The notes: a model not told the origin generated them from the letters alone. A stretch of 64,000 bases of DNA from Przewalskia tangutica (GCA_029844215.1 CM056721.1:131965254-132029253); one strand, 5' to 3'. Numbered from the stretch's first letter, positions 21,699 to 34,392 are shown. Numbers and translations are program-made.

Positions 21699-22705
21699 CC
21701 CCCTGTTTGGCCAAGCTCTCCGCAGAAATACTTTTTTGGCCAAACAAATCATTTCTAGAAGTAGGAATATTTTTTTCAGAAGCTAAAAAGTGTTTCTAGA
21801 TGGAAAGAGAAGCAGAAACATCAAATTGATGCTTCTGGAGAAACACTTTTTGCCCATTAAAATATTTTTTTGAACCTATTTACCGTCTCATTTCACAAAA
21901 TTCATTTTAATCTAATATAATATCATCATATAAATGAGAAATTCGAGAATGGGGTAGGATGGGATAGATAGGGTGGGGGAGGGGGGTAGATAGGCGGCTA
22001 AGACAAAAATTCATTTTTTAAAATAAAAGTAACAAAAAATATGAAATAGAATTTGAGGATGGGGTAGGCCAATGGAGGTGGTAGGGTGGGTAAGACAAAA
22101 GTTCATTTTTTTTATAAAAGTAACAAAAAATATGAAATAGAAATTTGAGGATGGGGTAGGACAATGGTGTGGGGGGGGGGTAGGGGGGTAAGACAAAAAT
22201 TCATTTTTTTTATAAAAGTAACAAAAAAATATGAAATAAAAATTTGAGGATGGGGTAGGCCAATGGGGTGGGGTAAGACAAAAATTCATTTTTTTTTATA
22301 AAAGTAACAAAAAATATGAAATAGAAATTTGAGGATAGGATGGGGTGGGGGATAGGGTGTGGGTAGGGGGCGGGGGATGGGGTGGGGTAAGACAAAAATT
22401 CATTTTTTTTTATAAAAGTAACAAAAAATATGAAATAGAAATTTGAAGATGGGGTAGGGGAGTGGGGTGGGGGTGTGGGTAGGGCGGGTAAGAAAAAAAT
22501 TTATATTTTTTTATTTTTTTTAATAAAAGTAATGCTTTCTTTAAAAGCTTTCACAGAAAATTAGCCAAACAGAAACTGCTTGCTTTCTCAGAACTACTTC
22601 TACAATTATTGACCAAACACCCTAACAATTTCTTTAGAAACAGTTTCTGCAGAACTGCTTCTGAGAAACAGAAACACTTTTCTAGAAGTTTGGCCAAACA
22701 GACCC
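21699..22705. mobile_element. Harbinger/Tourist-type MITE expanded by a minisatellite
   Basis: It is flanked by TTA on both sides (21696-21698 and 22706-22708), as expected for a PIF/Harbinger TSD. The terminal inverted repeats are left ccccctgtttggccaa and right (reverse complement) gggtctgtttggccaa. The subterminal regions (cagaaacacttttctagaag and its complement) also pair. The body has been filled by a tandem array (21940-22500). There is no coding capacity. Confidence 0.75.
21940..22500. repeat. G-rich minisatellite, five variable units
   Basis: gacaaaa(a/g)ttcattttt starts at about 22002, 22094, 22192, 22277 and 22391, with unit lengths of 85-114 bp. Each unit has an AT part (ataaaagtaacaaaaaatat) and a G-rich part (gaggatggggtagg plus G runs up to 10). 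The length differences lie in the G-rich part. Confidence 0.85.
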
Positions 22706-22708
22706 TTA

Positions 22709-24183
22709 GTATGTTGGGCCGGATCAGCCCAATACGTATTTTGATAGGGTTGGTTAAGATTTTTGGAGCCCGTACGAACAAGACTTTTTAGTTCTGCTCG
22801 AATAAGGACAATTCACACGATTGCCCTATTTTGGGGTGGTCTTTAATTTTACCCCTCAAATTTGTAGCTTTTAATTTTTTTCATTCGCCTAAAAAATGAT
22901 CGAAAATGTCCCTCAGATTCTGGGTTTGAACCCTAACAGAGTAAAAAAAAGATTTTCGCAAGATTTCATAGTAAAATATGCTTATTCGGATAAAATTTAA
23001 GACATAACTTTTGCTTTAAGACATAACTTAGAATACAAAGTTATACCTTAAGGCATAATTTAGAATACAAAAAATATGCCTTAAGTTTGTGAAACCTTTA
23101 TCTTGCGAAAGTATTATTTTTTTACTGATCTTGGGTTCAAACCCAGACTTACATAAGTTATGCCTTGAGGCATAACTTTTGTCTTGCATTTTTTTTACTG
23201 AGTTGAGGTTCGAATCCGAATCTCTGGTTTTATAGACCAGCACATATGAATTTCGTGCAAAAAATTGCCCGAATAAGCCTATTATCTCGTGATGCTCGAG
23301 CAAGGCTGGGCTAGGCCAGCGTGTGGGCCAAATAAAAAAATATTTAATTAAAAATATATAATAAAAATGGAGTACTAAAAATACTTAGTTGTATTGTTAT
23401 TGATCATTAAATGTTAAATTTATTTACTAATATCTCAAATGACATTAGTTATTAATATGTTAATAATGTCCAAAATTATTTAGTTTTGCATAAGCTTTTT
23501 GTAGTGTTAAAGATTTCAGATTAATGTCATACAATCAAATTTTTACTTGAAGGCAAAATTTAATTTTAAAAACCACCAAACTTGTATTAAGACCAACAAA
23601 ATCAATAAGAAAACACCATATGCAGCTTAAATTGTACTGAAACCAGCAAATCAATACAAATATTCCCTACATAATGAGCATATTAGCAATAAAACATTGA
23701 AAAATAGTATTTATAAGTATTGTTGAGATTATTTTACTGTGAATTAGATGCTTGATTAGCAAGTAACAAAATCATGTAAAATTATCTTGTAGATATTTAT
23801 GTTAGAATTTTTAGATTAGACTTTAACTTTAATATATTATAAAAATATACTTTTATTAAAAAAAAGTGGGTTGACCCACCTCAAGCCCCAGCCCACGTAA
23901 GGTTGGGTTAGGCTGACTGTTTTAAGGCTCATTAAAATGACAAGCCATCACGATCTGACTTGTCAAATTTCAAAGTCTGTGTGGGGTAACCCGTCTAGGA
24001 TTGGCCATTGACAACTCTTCGTACAAATGTGGAAAAACTGTCGTTTTAGCTACAATAACCGTTAGCTTCGCTTCCTTTTTCTTCGTCTTATACTTACTCT
24101 AGTTCTTCCATTTGTCTTCCTCCTCTAAGCTTTCCATTAATATCGTATAAGCAACTTTCTTGAATTCACTTTTCCTTGAACAT
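22709..24183. other. Intergenic DNA with palindromic repeats; possible MITE-like elements
   Basis: 22980-23180 contains several direct and inverted copies of aaggcataactt/aagttatgcctt. The ends of 22800-23275 are weakly inverted (cgaataagg..gattgccc against gggcaa..cgaataagcc). 23290-24010 has GC-rich ends (ctgggctaggccagcgtgtg and ccccagcccacgtaaggttg) around an AT-rich core, as in some hAT-type MITEs. No gene is supported. Confidence 0.35.
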
Positions 24184-24188
24184 CTCTA

Positions 24189-25706
24189 TGAAAGTATGTA
24201 TGTCCTAGAAACAATCATTTTAGGAGCAGATGTACTTGAACACATTCATATTATTAATAAGATTAATATGTACTTGACATTTGCAATTATTGAATTATTA
24301 TTTGATTGTTTATATTATTCATTAATGTGCATCCCTTGAACTTACATTGTCATTGATAGTGTGAGATATTAATGATAGAATGTAGTTCTTAAATAGCCTA
24401 GACTGATGATCAAATTGAGAATGGGATAGCAATGATATGTTGTAAGTCGACATGTGGTCTGCATCACATTCTTAGAGAATGTAGTATATCTCACTTACTA
24501 CTAGCAATAGTTGCTAGTGATGGACACATGGATACTCTTAGAGGAGTATTGACATACCCTGCTGATAAACTATTTGTTATACATGCAGAGTATTATCGCG
24601 ACGCGAGATAGAGGTCCTTAGACTTGAGGTCAATATCGCCTTGTTTACGGAGCAATGCACTTTGATCCTGTCCTAAGCTCAAATGCCTTATAGGTTGAGA
24701 CGCGGCTTGTATTGGGTGCATTACGAAGTAGATTGAGGGTGGTAATTGAGCCAAGAATAGAATTCATTCCTCGATTGGAATTTCGAGAGAACACTCAGCT
24801 TCTCAGAGATGGTAGGTCGACCAAGTCATTAGCCAATGCAAGAGACATATCTAGGATATGGTCTAGTTGTCGACTAATATAGATGAGATAAAGTGATCAA
24901 GCCATTTGGATAAACACTTGGCAAATCTTAAGTTTGATCGAGTGTGTCGCGAATGAAAGGAATTTATCATCTCACATGAGGTGCATTTACTTGAGTCTCA
25001 GAACGCATTCACATATCGGGTCCACGCCGCCTCAGAGTTCTCGTGAACCTTGATTTGATCAAGTCCGATGTGTGAAGGCCTAGCGGTCACACTAAGTCGA
25101 TTGTCTTTTCGGTCTAAGGGTATATTGAGAGAATGTAAAATATCGGATTTAGAATCAAGATATTTTATTTAATAATAAATTATAGGATAATTTTCATTTG
25201 ATGAAAATTATATAATTAAGTCAAAATTAAATCTTGGATTTAATTAGAACTAAAACGTGCAGAAAATAAATAGAGAGTCAAGCGATAGTGGGCGATTCGA
25301 CCGCCCATCGCAATTGGATTCGGGTCGCCTCAAGCCCGATCCAAATCGATTTGGGTTTCCTCTCCACTATATTCGCACTTAACCCATAATTTCAGAGGCT
25401 CTCACTTTTCACTTTCTGAACTCAGAGTTCACGAAATAAAATTCTCTCAAACTTCTGCCAAGATTTCCTAACTTTCTTGGGCAAAGGAATATACCGAAGC
25501 AAGACTTGCACCCGGATTGACAATCGCGTGCGCTCCCTTTAGTAAAGACTAACAAAGCTTAAACTGTAAGTTTTCTTCCTGTCTTTGCAGATTATAATTA
25601 TCGCATAATCATACCAGAAACGTTTGTTGGAGCAAGTAAGTTTACTCAAAATTTTAAACTTCTGCTGTGTCTTACTTGTGTGTTTTACACCCAACAAATT
25701 CCTACA
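24189..25706 (+). repeat. Copia 5' LTR
   Basis: It begins TGAAAGTATGTATG and ends ..TTCCTACA, followed directly by the PBS. It matches 28642-30146 nearly end to end. The segment 25380-25700 is probably the transcribed end of the LTR. Confidence 0.92.
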
Positions 25707-25707
25707 C

Positions 25708-25719
25708 TGGTATCAGAGC
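25708..25719 (+). promoter_or_regulatory. Primer-binding site, initiator tRNA-Met type
   Basis: TGGTATCAGAGC lies one base after the 5' LTR. It is the standard plant LTR-retrotransposon primer site complementary to the 3' end of tRNA-iMet. Confidence 0.92.
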
Positions 25720-27430
25720 CATGTTGGTTTAATGATTATACGATAATCTTTAATAACGATATGTGGGATAATTAATTGTTTTGATTTAAACTGATTTTCA
25801 GAATTTATAAAAAAATCGAGTGAATAAGATCACATCGTTCCGACGTGAACAAAGTGTCGCTGGCCATTGTTCCGCGTGAGCGATGGCGTCTGAAATTTTT
25901 GGCGACTCGACGTGTACTAACACCGTCTCCACTATTATCGAGAAATCCACTTCTTAAGATGGTCGATAAAGGTGTTGAGAGGTGGCGGAACGCGATGAAG
26001 ACGCCGGAAAAAGTCGTCGGAAACCGCCGACGGCGGGACTGTTTCCGGCCACCACGGGCGACGAAATCATTAAGTAATAATACCATCGTGTTCGTCTCGA
26101 CGAGAGGAATCTAATGGTGGTAGTGTTGCTCGACAACGATGACCGGAAAAGAAGCACCACCGACAGTTTTAGAAACCGCTGGCGGCGGCACCAATTCCGG
26201 CCACCGTGGGCCACCAAATCGGTGGTGAAAACCACCGGTGAGTTCGTCCTGATGTGTGCCATCGTTTGGTGGGTTTTAATTCCACACTACCGAACCGAAT
26301 CCCAAATTTGATTTGGGTTGGAATTGGTTTTGAAAATTTAAAATAGTTTGAGGACCTTTTTGCAATTAAAATAAGGGTTTTAAAATTGATGATTGGTCCT
26401 TAAACAAATCTGAAAATATTTTAAGTTCTGAAAATTACAAATTAATCCCTGAGATATTTTCTGGAATTTTAAAAGTTTTTAAAATCAGCAGATTCAGTCC
26501 CTGGGTCAATATGTAAATTTCAGAAAAGCTGATTTGGTCCCTGGGTAAATCTGTAAATATTTTAAGGTTCTGAAAATTGCAGAAATATCCCTGAAAATTA
26601 AATTTTAATTCCTGAATTATTAAGGGACTGTTTGGATGAGCAGAAAATTCCGAAAATTGAAAATTGAGTTTAAATTTTGAATTTAAATATTTTCTAAATT
26701 GAAACAAATTAATTAACTCACAATTATTGTTATTTAGCATATTATTTGATGATCTGTGCATAAATTAATTGTTTCTCTTAATTATTTAATTGATTGTCAT
26801 TTAAATAATTAGAATAGAGTCCGCATATATATGTCCGTAGCGCGCCAAAGATTTGTTAGTCCGCAATTATTGTCTGGGTAGGTGGCGCCCAGTAATTGTT
26901 TACTTTCAATGACCGCTATAATTGTCTGGGTAGACGACGTCCAGTATGTGATTAAAACCATCTTATATCATGTCTATTGGGTTTGATGGTTTCCCATCTA
27001 AATGTGTTTAGAAATTGCATGATAGGATGTCATATGGTGTATGATATAATAGTTGATCTTGATCATAACCCTGAATTAAAATGTTCCCCAAATTTAATAC
27101 AAGTCTCATTTAAAATGAACGCGTCGTCCGGTATAATTGATTGTGGTGCAAAATCCTTTTCGGCGAGATGAGTATTTATGCCCCAGCATTTGCTCTAAGT
27201 CTACGAGGACTCAGACCCTTTCATAGATGCATATAAATGTTGTAGTAGGTGATAAATCTTCGTAAGTATTTACACCCCAGTGTTTGCTTGATGAAGGCTA
27301 AGCCCGCTTAGATGCATAATTGCAGTCGCATAACGGGGTTGACTTGCTAGGCTGTCTTGGGGCCCCAGTGTAGGACAGCCGAGGGACGCAGATCGAATTA
27401 TTTAGAACATTCGATCAACCAAGAGTTGCA
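25720..27430 (+). other. Copia leader / degenerate interior without recognised domains
   Basis: 25845-26311 has a GC-rich stretch with a diverged repeat: two segments (about 26020-26080 and 26170-26235) both encode N-R-x-R-R-x-x-F-R-P-P-x-A-T-K-S, in different frames. 26440-26640 repeats the phrase tccctgggtaaatctgtaaa or a close variant. 27170-27330 has two copies of a gtattta..ccccag..tttgct phrase. No GAG zinc knuckle or integrase was seen. Confidence 0.45.
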
Positions 27431-28630
27431 AATGGGTCTTCAAGAAGAAGATTGATGCATATGGCAAAATACAGACTTATAAAGCAAGATTGGTGGCTAA
27501 AGGTTATAATCAATGACCTGGTGTCGATTATGATGAAATCTTTTCGCCTGTTGCAAAGATTAAGTCATTCAGATTTTGCTTGCAATAGCTGCATACTATG
27601 ATTATGATATTTGACAAATGGATGTTAAAATTGTCTTCCTCAATGGTAATCTAATTGAGGAGGTGTATATGATACAGCCAGAGGGTTTTACATCCAAGAC
27701 TCAACCCAAAGCAGTATGCAAACTACAAAAGTCCATTTATAGACTTAAGCAAGCCTCAAGGAGTTGGAACATTTGTTTTGACAAAGCAGTCAAATCGTTT
27801 GACTTTGTTAGAAGCAAGGAAGATCCGTGCGTTTATAGTAAACGCACAAATGAGAGCATTGTCTTCATTGTTATATATGTAGATGACATATGGATAATGG
27901 GAGACAATAATGCTCTCATGCAATCAGTCAAAGAATGGTTATCCAGAACCTTCATGATGAAGGACTTGGGTGAAGCCTGCTACATTCTTGGAATTAGAAT
28001 CTACAAGATAAACCTAATAGATTGTTGGGGCTGTCACAGTCCGTATACATAGACAAAGTGCTAAAACGTTTCTTCATGGAAAATTCCAAGAAAGGGAATC
28101 TTCCTATGGGTCAAGGCATCAAGTTGTCAATGAAGGATTGTCCTTCCACGCTGCGTAACTCAACGCACGTAAGAGAATCCCATATGCTTCAGCTATAGGA
28201 TCAATCATGTATGCCATGACCTGTACAAGGCCAGATGTGGCCTGTGCACTTAGTATGACAACACTGTTAATTCGACAACTTAAACCGAGTACATTGCTTA
28301 ATCGAAAGCTTATAAAGAAGTTGTTACGATATCTGAGTTCTTAAAGGAACTAAGGGTTATTCCAAGTGCCAGATGTGCAATAACGATTTATTGTGACAAC
28401 ACTGGTGCGATTGCGCAAGCTAAGGAACCAAGATCAACAAATAGAAACAAGCATGTACCAAGGAAATATCACATACTCAGGGAGATGGTGGAGACAGAAG
28501 AAATAAAGATAGACTACATTCCCACCGATAATAATCTAGCAGACCCATTTACTAAACCATTAAGCTTAGTCAAACATAATGGTCATTTCGAAACATGGGC
28601 ATTAGATACATTGGTGATTGGCTCTATGCC
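27431..28630 (+). pseudogene. Copia reverse transcriptase / RNase H remnant
   Basis: The RT N-terminal part (27431-27600) is frame-broken around YKARLVAKGYNQ and VDYDEIFSPVAKIKS. An open stretch of 144 codons (27618-28052) carries MDVKIVFLNGNLIEEVYMIQ, a LKQASRSWN block, the copia active-site box YVDD (in IYVDDIWIMG) and MKDLGEACYILGIRI. Downstream, RNase H is shortened: much of the middle is missing between about 28260 and 28370. The end is recognisable as CDNTGAIAQAKEP, HILREMVE and NNLADPFTKPLS, running up to the PPT. The preserved YVDD is notable, but missing sequence and frameshifts rule out function. Confidence 0.88.
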
Positions 28631-28641
28631 AAGTGGGAGAT
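28628..28641 (+). promoter_or_regulatory. Copia polypurine tract
   Basis: gccaagtgggagat lies directly before the TG of the 3' LTR at 28642. Confidence 0.7.
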
Positions 28642-30146
28642 TGAAAGTATGTATGTCCTAGAAACAATCATTTTAGGAGCAGATGTACTTGAACACATTC
28701 ATATTATTAATAAAATTAATATGTACTTGACATTTGCAATTATTGAATTATTATTTGATTATTTATATTATTCATTAATGTGCATCCCTTGAACTTACAT
28801 TGTCATTGATAGTGTGAGATATTAATGATAGAATGTAGTTCTTAAAAAAATAGCCTAGAATGATGATCATTGAGAATGGGATATCAATGATATGTTGTAA
28901 GTCGACATGTGGTCTGCATCACATTCTTAGAGAATGTAGTATATCTCACTTACTACTAGCAATAGTTGCTAGTGATGGACACATGGATACTCTTAGAGGA
29001 GTATTGACATACCCTACTGATAAACTATTTGTTATACATGTCTAGAGTATTATCGCGACGCGGAGATAGAGGTCCTTAGACTTGAGGTCAATATCGCCTT
29101 GTTTACGGAGCAATGCACTTTGATCCTGTCCTAAGCTCAAATGTCTTATAGGTTGAGACGCGGCTTGTATTGGGTGCATTACGAAGTAGATTGAAGGTGG
29201 TAATTGAGCCAATAATAGGATTCATTCCTCGATTGGAATTTCGAGAGAACACTCAGCTTCTCAGAGATGTTAGGTCGACCAAGTCATTGGCCAATGCAAG
29301 AGACATATCTATGATATGGTCTAGTTGTCGACTAATATAGATGAGATAAAGTGATCAAGCCATTTGAATAGACACTTGGCAAATCTTAAGCTTGATCGAG
29401 TGTGTCGCGAATGAAATGAATTTATCATCTCACATAGAGGTCTGTTTACTTGAGTCTTGTAAACGTACTTCACATATTGGGTCCGTCATCGGCGCCGTCT
29501 AGGAGTTCCGTGTGAACCTTGATTTGATCAAGTGCTGATGTGTGAAGGCCTAACGGGTCACACTAAGTCGATTGTCTTTTCGGTCTAAGGGTATATTGAG
29601 AGAATGTAAAATATCGGATTTAGAATCAAAATATTTTATTTAATAATAAATTATGGGATAATTTTTATTTGATGAAAATTATATAATTAAGTCAAAATTA
29701 AATCTTGAATTTAATTAAAACTAAAACGTGCAGAAATAAATAGAGTCAAGACAAAGAATGGGCCCACTGATCGCCCATCGCAATTTGATTCGGTCGTCTG
29801 AAGTTCGATTCAAATCTGATTTGGGTCAGGTCTTGAAGCCTGATCCAAATCTGATTTGGTTTAGGGTTTCCTCCACTATATATTTGGCACTTAACCCATA
29901 ATTTCAGAGGCTCTCACTTTTCACTTTCTGAACTCAGAGTTCAGGAAATAAAATTCTCTCAAACCGCGTGCGTTTCCTTTATTAAAGACTAACAAAGCTT
30001 AAACTGTAAGTTTTCTTCCTGTCTTTGCAGATTATAATTATCGCATAATCATACCAGAAACGTTTGTTGGAGCAAGTAAGTTTACTCAAAATTTTAAACT
30101 TTCGTTGTGCCTTACTTGTGTGTTTTACACCCAACAAATTCCTACA
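28642..30146 (+). repeat. Copia 3' LTR
   Basis: It matches the 5' LTR from TGAAAG to CCTACA and is followed by the second TSD copy. A short deletion relative to the 5' LTR lies near 29960, where the 5' copy has extra bases (about 25460-25530). Confidence 0.92.
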
Positions 30147-30151
30147 CTCTA

Positions 30152-30463
30152 TTCCACCATCATTCCCCTTTATGGCCATCTACACTACCCCTCAGATTCA
30201 TAACATCTCTTTAATTATTTCTCTGATGCAATCTGTTGTCCTAGTGCACATACTATCAACGTCTTCATTGCTCCTACACGCCCCCATAGCCACCAACCTC
30301 TCCCAAAATCTCTTGAGATTTGGCCTTAGTCAAGCCTCCGTATTAAATCGTTGGCTGGATAAAATATATTCAATCTAAATAATACAAGGAACATAAGCAA
30401 AATAAGTTAACAATTTAAGGACTAAAGATGTTATTTGCCCAATGGAGGAAAGGTGAGTGGAGG
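30152..30463. other. Spacer between the copia element and the nested Athila/Tekay block
   Basis: No gene is supported; a 104-codon frame across 30064-30378 overlaps the LTR end and has no recognisable features. Confidence 0.4.
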
Positions 30464-30491
30464 TGTTAGACATATTTTATATATATTTTTT
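30464..30491 (+). mobile_element. Athila-like solo LTR, piece 1 of 3
   Basis: TGTTAGACATATTTTATATA.. followed by a T run resembles the start of the Athila LTR at 34393 (TGATCGGTGTATTTTATATA). It is cut by the Tekay-type element at 30492 and continues at 47707 with gagtcatttttagttag, which parallels the same Athila LTR. Confidence 0.65.
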
Positions 30492-33400
30492 TGTTACACC
30501 CCGTAGTTCAGGTCATGCGCATGAGAGCGTACGAAAGGGAGTAAGACTTAAAATTTTCAAAAGATAGGTTGACGGATTGTTCCGGATGGGTTTTAGTCAA
30601 CTTTGAGGCGGGTTATGACCCGGTGCATTGAGAGTTCCTAAGTGTTTCAAAGGCCTAGGGCGTAGTTCGTTGAGTCTAGTTTCCAACGCAACCAACCGTT
30701 CATCGATAGGACATCGGAGTAGGAAGTTATGGGAGTTACAAGTTCAGTGCGCAGACGTAAATGCGTTTCGTGCAAAGCGCAATGGCCGCGCGGATGCAGG
30801 GTCGCGCGGAAGTACCGAGGGGTCGCTGAAGTTGCAGCGCGGCGCCAGAGATAGCAGGCCGCGGCCGAAGTTCGCAGAGTGCGAGGTTTCAGCCGCGCCC
30901 GAGGCGGGATTTTTGGGCGGAAAAACTTAGGAAAGTCTGATTTCTCTTTTAAAAAGGCCATGGGAGGGTGACCAGTGTCCCCCATCTGATTTTTCTGCAT
31001 GTTTATATTGACCAAGTCTTGAAGACTTGGTCATCTTTCAAACCTCTCTCTCTCTCTAAATTAGCTCTCACTTCTCTCTAAAATTCCAAGGGGAATTCAA
31101 AGCCTAAGAAAAATCTGAAAAGTTAAGGACAAGAAGGAAGCTTGTGGCTAGCTTGTAGGAGTTGTTGTGGTGGTGTTCTTGGAAAGGAGACTAGCAAAGT
31201 TGTTGGAATAATTTTGGCTAAATCTCTAAAGGTAACATTTCTTCTCTTGTAGCTAGTTATTGTGTTGCATGTGGAGAAGAAGGGATTAGTAGTAGTAAAT
31301 AATGCTCTTAGATTCATTGCATGTAAGAAATATGGGTTGAATATGAAAGAATTGGTTAAGAAGATTATGTGAGCATGTTGTAGCCTAAAAACTACCTTAG
31401 ACTTGTTAAGTTAGTTGTTTTACCTTGTGGGGCAGAATTTTACACACCCAAGTTTAAGTGTGTAATCCCCTTTGAAATGTTTGGATTGTTGAGCCTTAAA
31501 TGTGGCATGTGGATGTTGAATTCGGCCTTGAGAAGGGTGGCAAAGTATGTAGAAACAAAGGAAATGCTGCCCAATTTTCCATAGAATTTAGTGGCTTTGA
31601 ACTTAGATTATTCTACATTGAAACTAGAGGTTAATACACGTATCATGATTATTATAGGTTGCTATATTACTTGCGGTAGTTGAGCTTAGCAAGTGGATTA
31701 ACCGAAGAGGTATGTGGAAACTTTCTTATCTCTTGAGCATGAGTAGTTATAACTATATAGTACGGTAGACGTACGTGTTTTGAATGAAGTAAATCCTTTT
31801 GTTATACTTGACTTGTTTTAAGAAAATGTCTAAGTTGGTTGGGTTAAGAAGTTAACCCGCTTGTTCTTAAGGAGTGGTTTATCCTAAATAAGGTAGACAA
31901 GGATTTCTTGACATAATGAAGTATAGAGTACTTGGTGTGAAAGTATTGAGTATTGAATTATTCTAAAAGATAAGAGACTTAAATTTTTGAGGTAAAAAAC
32001 TTGTTTTCTAAAGGATAAGAGGCTTGAAGTATTTTGAAAATTGTATGAATTTGTTTGAAGTATAAGTCTCTTGGTTAGTAAAAGAACGAAATGGTTTATA
32101 AGGAGTTATAACGGCTTTATGGGAAGTTGGTTATAATAACTTTATGGAAGGTTATGAAAGTTGTCTATTTTGATTAATGAGCATAAGTTGTCTAGATTGT
32201 GAAAAATTGAAGTTACATGGTTTCAAGCTTTGAAATGAGTTTTCTAAAGGTGTAGTAACTTACTTTGAAAAATAGACACGCCTTGATACTACGGATGTTA
32301 GTATCTTGGATTTTACATAAAAAGGAGGCTTCGAAAAGAATGTACGTACATAGTACTTTGGCTTGTTTAATTGAGAATTATTCTATGTGTGCCTTGATAA
32401 GTACTTTGGCTTGCTTAAATAAGAATTCTCTTGGTTTATGTGAAAAGAAGGCATGGTAATTGTCTTGGTTTATGTAAAGGCATGGTATTGCACGAATTAA
32501 AAGCGTGTAGTTATGAGTCTATTTGGGCGCATCGGTGATGGAGGATTCCACGGTACGCCACGATGAGGGTTCGCTTTCGCTGATGATTATTCCATGGATT
32601 AGCTTCCACGAGGTCATCACGCAGGTGAATCTAGTAGTTAGCCCTCGACTTGCCGGCCGTGACGTGATGCAGGTGGATCCGTAGTCGGCCAGATTTGCCT
32701 GGCCGTGTTGGGCGCGTGATGCAGCGGATTCGTGGTTAGCTCACAGATTGCTCTGGCCGATACGTGACGCAGGTGGATCTGCAGAGCTATCGCACTTGCC
32801 CCCGCCTTCGTGATTCGTATAGTATTGTTGGTACGGGTGGATCGTAGTCGGCTTTCGCACTTGCCCCGGTTAAGGATGCAGGTGGATCCGTAGCTATGTC
32901 TTCGCATTTGCCTCGCACGGTTTTGATGACACGTGGATCTAGTGTTCATGTACTTTAGTGTTGTTATATCATGATCGCCGCAGCCGAGGAAGGAATTCCA
33001 CGCATGATTGATATTATGGGCATGAGACCTATGGTTATATTTGAGTGATGACTTAGAGGCGTGAGTCCCCGACTTGATACGGTTGCGTATATGTTGGTAA
33101 TCGTAGTTCGCCGTCATACATGTCTCCCGCTTTATATATGCTATTATGATTTCATTCTGATTTTCGCCACATACTTGGTACCAGATCGACCTCCTTCGGG
33201 CCGCGTCACGCCGCAGTGCCCGATACGTAACTTGTCGATCCGCACTCTGTGATCACCGCTCATTTCGAAAGCTCCATCTCTCCCGAGGCTTTGTTTTTTG
33301 GTATGATTCCCGAGGTTATAGACTTTTGTACATTCAGTGGTATGGCGGGCCCCGTCCCGCCACGCTTGTTATTCCTGAGGTCAGTAGTCACGTTTGTGGT

Positions 33401-33578
33401 TTGGGCCGTAAGAATAAGTTGTACTTACGATTAAGTATGTTTTTGGAAGGCAACCTTATCTACCGCCGATGTTTACCTTTTATAAGTTATGTGTTATGTA
33501 TGTTCGCCGCTATTCTTCTCGATGTGTGACTGCGGTGCCCCAATAGGGCACCGCCGCGCCACGAGTTCGGTCATGACA
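30492..33578 (+). repeat. Tekay-type 5' LTR
   Basis: It runs from TGTTACACCCCGTAGTTC to ..GGTCATGACA. It includes a GC-rich patch (30740-30920), a CT microsatellite (31043-31060) and a minisatellite zone (32620-33000) built on gcaggtggatc..tagc..gcacttgcc-like units. The patches disagree strongly with the 3' LTR while the remainder is almost identical. Confidence 0.9.
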
Positions 33579-33582
33579 AAAG

Positions 33583-33594
33583 TGGTATCGTGAG
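33583..33594 (+). promoter_or_regulatory. Degenerate tRNA-iMet primer-binding site
   Basis: tggtatcgtgag follows the LTR by four bases and departs from TGGTATCAGAGC. The related minus-strand element keeps the canonical form at 53762-53773. Confidence 0.7.
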
Positions 33595-33783
33595 CGATTA
33601 GTCCTCGGAAAGTGTCTACGCATCGTGTTCAGTAGAGTCTTGATTATCGGTGTGTTGTGCACCACATCTATAATCGTGAGGTCATGGACATTTAGGATCG
33701 GTTTCATTCTTTCACTCTAAGATCGTGCAATAGCCGAAGTTATAGGTTGAACCTCCTCCGATGTTTTCCTTTATGTATCGCTT

Positions 33784-34392
33784 ATGCCTCCACGCAAGGC
33801 AACCGCGCCCGGCGGCAAGGCACCGAGGTGCCGCTAGCTGGACGCAGAGTTACGCAGGCACAGCCCGGGCCCTACCGTAGATGATGTTTAGTGGCGCGAG
33901 TTCCACGCCGTTGCCACCTCAGATTTCGAGGCAAGCATCGAGACCGCGCAGACGAGCCTCCATCCCACACGTGGTCCGAGTATAGAGATTACGGAGAGCA
34001 GATCAGGTTGTTGACTAGCATCGTGGCAGCGGCAAGACCGCTGCGGCCGATGCTAACCCTTGGCCGATAGCTTAAGGATTCGGACTTTCGAGTTGTAATC
34101 CACCCGAGTTCTATGGTTTGAGGTCCGGCGAGGATCCTCGTGAGTTTATTCGACAGTGCGCGACCACGCAGTGCTAGGGCCTCTGAGACGAGTCCGTTGT
34201 GTTAGCTTCTTACCGGTTACGCGATATTGCGTTGAACTGGTTTGAGTCATGGGAATTGTCTAGAGGGGAGGGTGCTCTTCCAGCGGTTTGGGAGGAGTTC
34301 ACAGAGGCCTTCCTGGATCACTTCTTGCCTCCTGAGTTGAGGAGAGCCCGCGTGGATAGATTCTTGACCTTGAGGCAGAATGGGTGGACCAT
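33784..34392 (+). pseudogene. Tekay GAG, N-terminal part (split by Athila insertion)
   Basis: The ATG at 33784 opens MPPRKAT, the customary start of this GAG family. Frame breaks and stops occur in the GC-rich part up to about 34190. A clean stretch from 34199 encodes LASYRLRDIALNWFESWE, then WEEFTEAFLDHFLPPELR, which is the retrotransposon GAG capsid core (W..F...F...F.P). The reading stops being GAG at 34392, where the Athila-type element begins. The remaining part lies at 43104-43700. Confidence 0.85.

Larger units (their letters stand above)
24184..30151 (+). mobile_element. Complete but decayed Ty1/copia element with TSD
   Basis: TSD CTCTA occurs at 24184-24188 and 30147-30151. Between them are the 5' LTR (24189-25706), PBS (25708-25719), a 2.9 kb interior and the 3' LTR (28642-30146). 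The interior keeps RT and a piece of RNase H but no recognisable GAG, protease or integrase, and it carries stops and frame changes. The LTRs differ by scattered substitutions and small indels (1518 against 1505 bp), so I infer an older insertion than the Tekay and Athila elements to the right. Confidence 0.9.

Noticed and set aside
30628..31015. 100-122 codon frames on both strands in the Tekay LTR
   Set aside because: These are GC-rich LTR sequence; the equivalents at 44687-45073 differ in frame and length.
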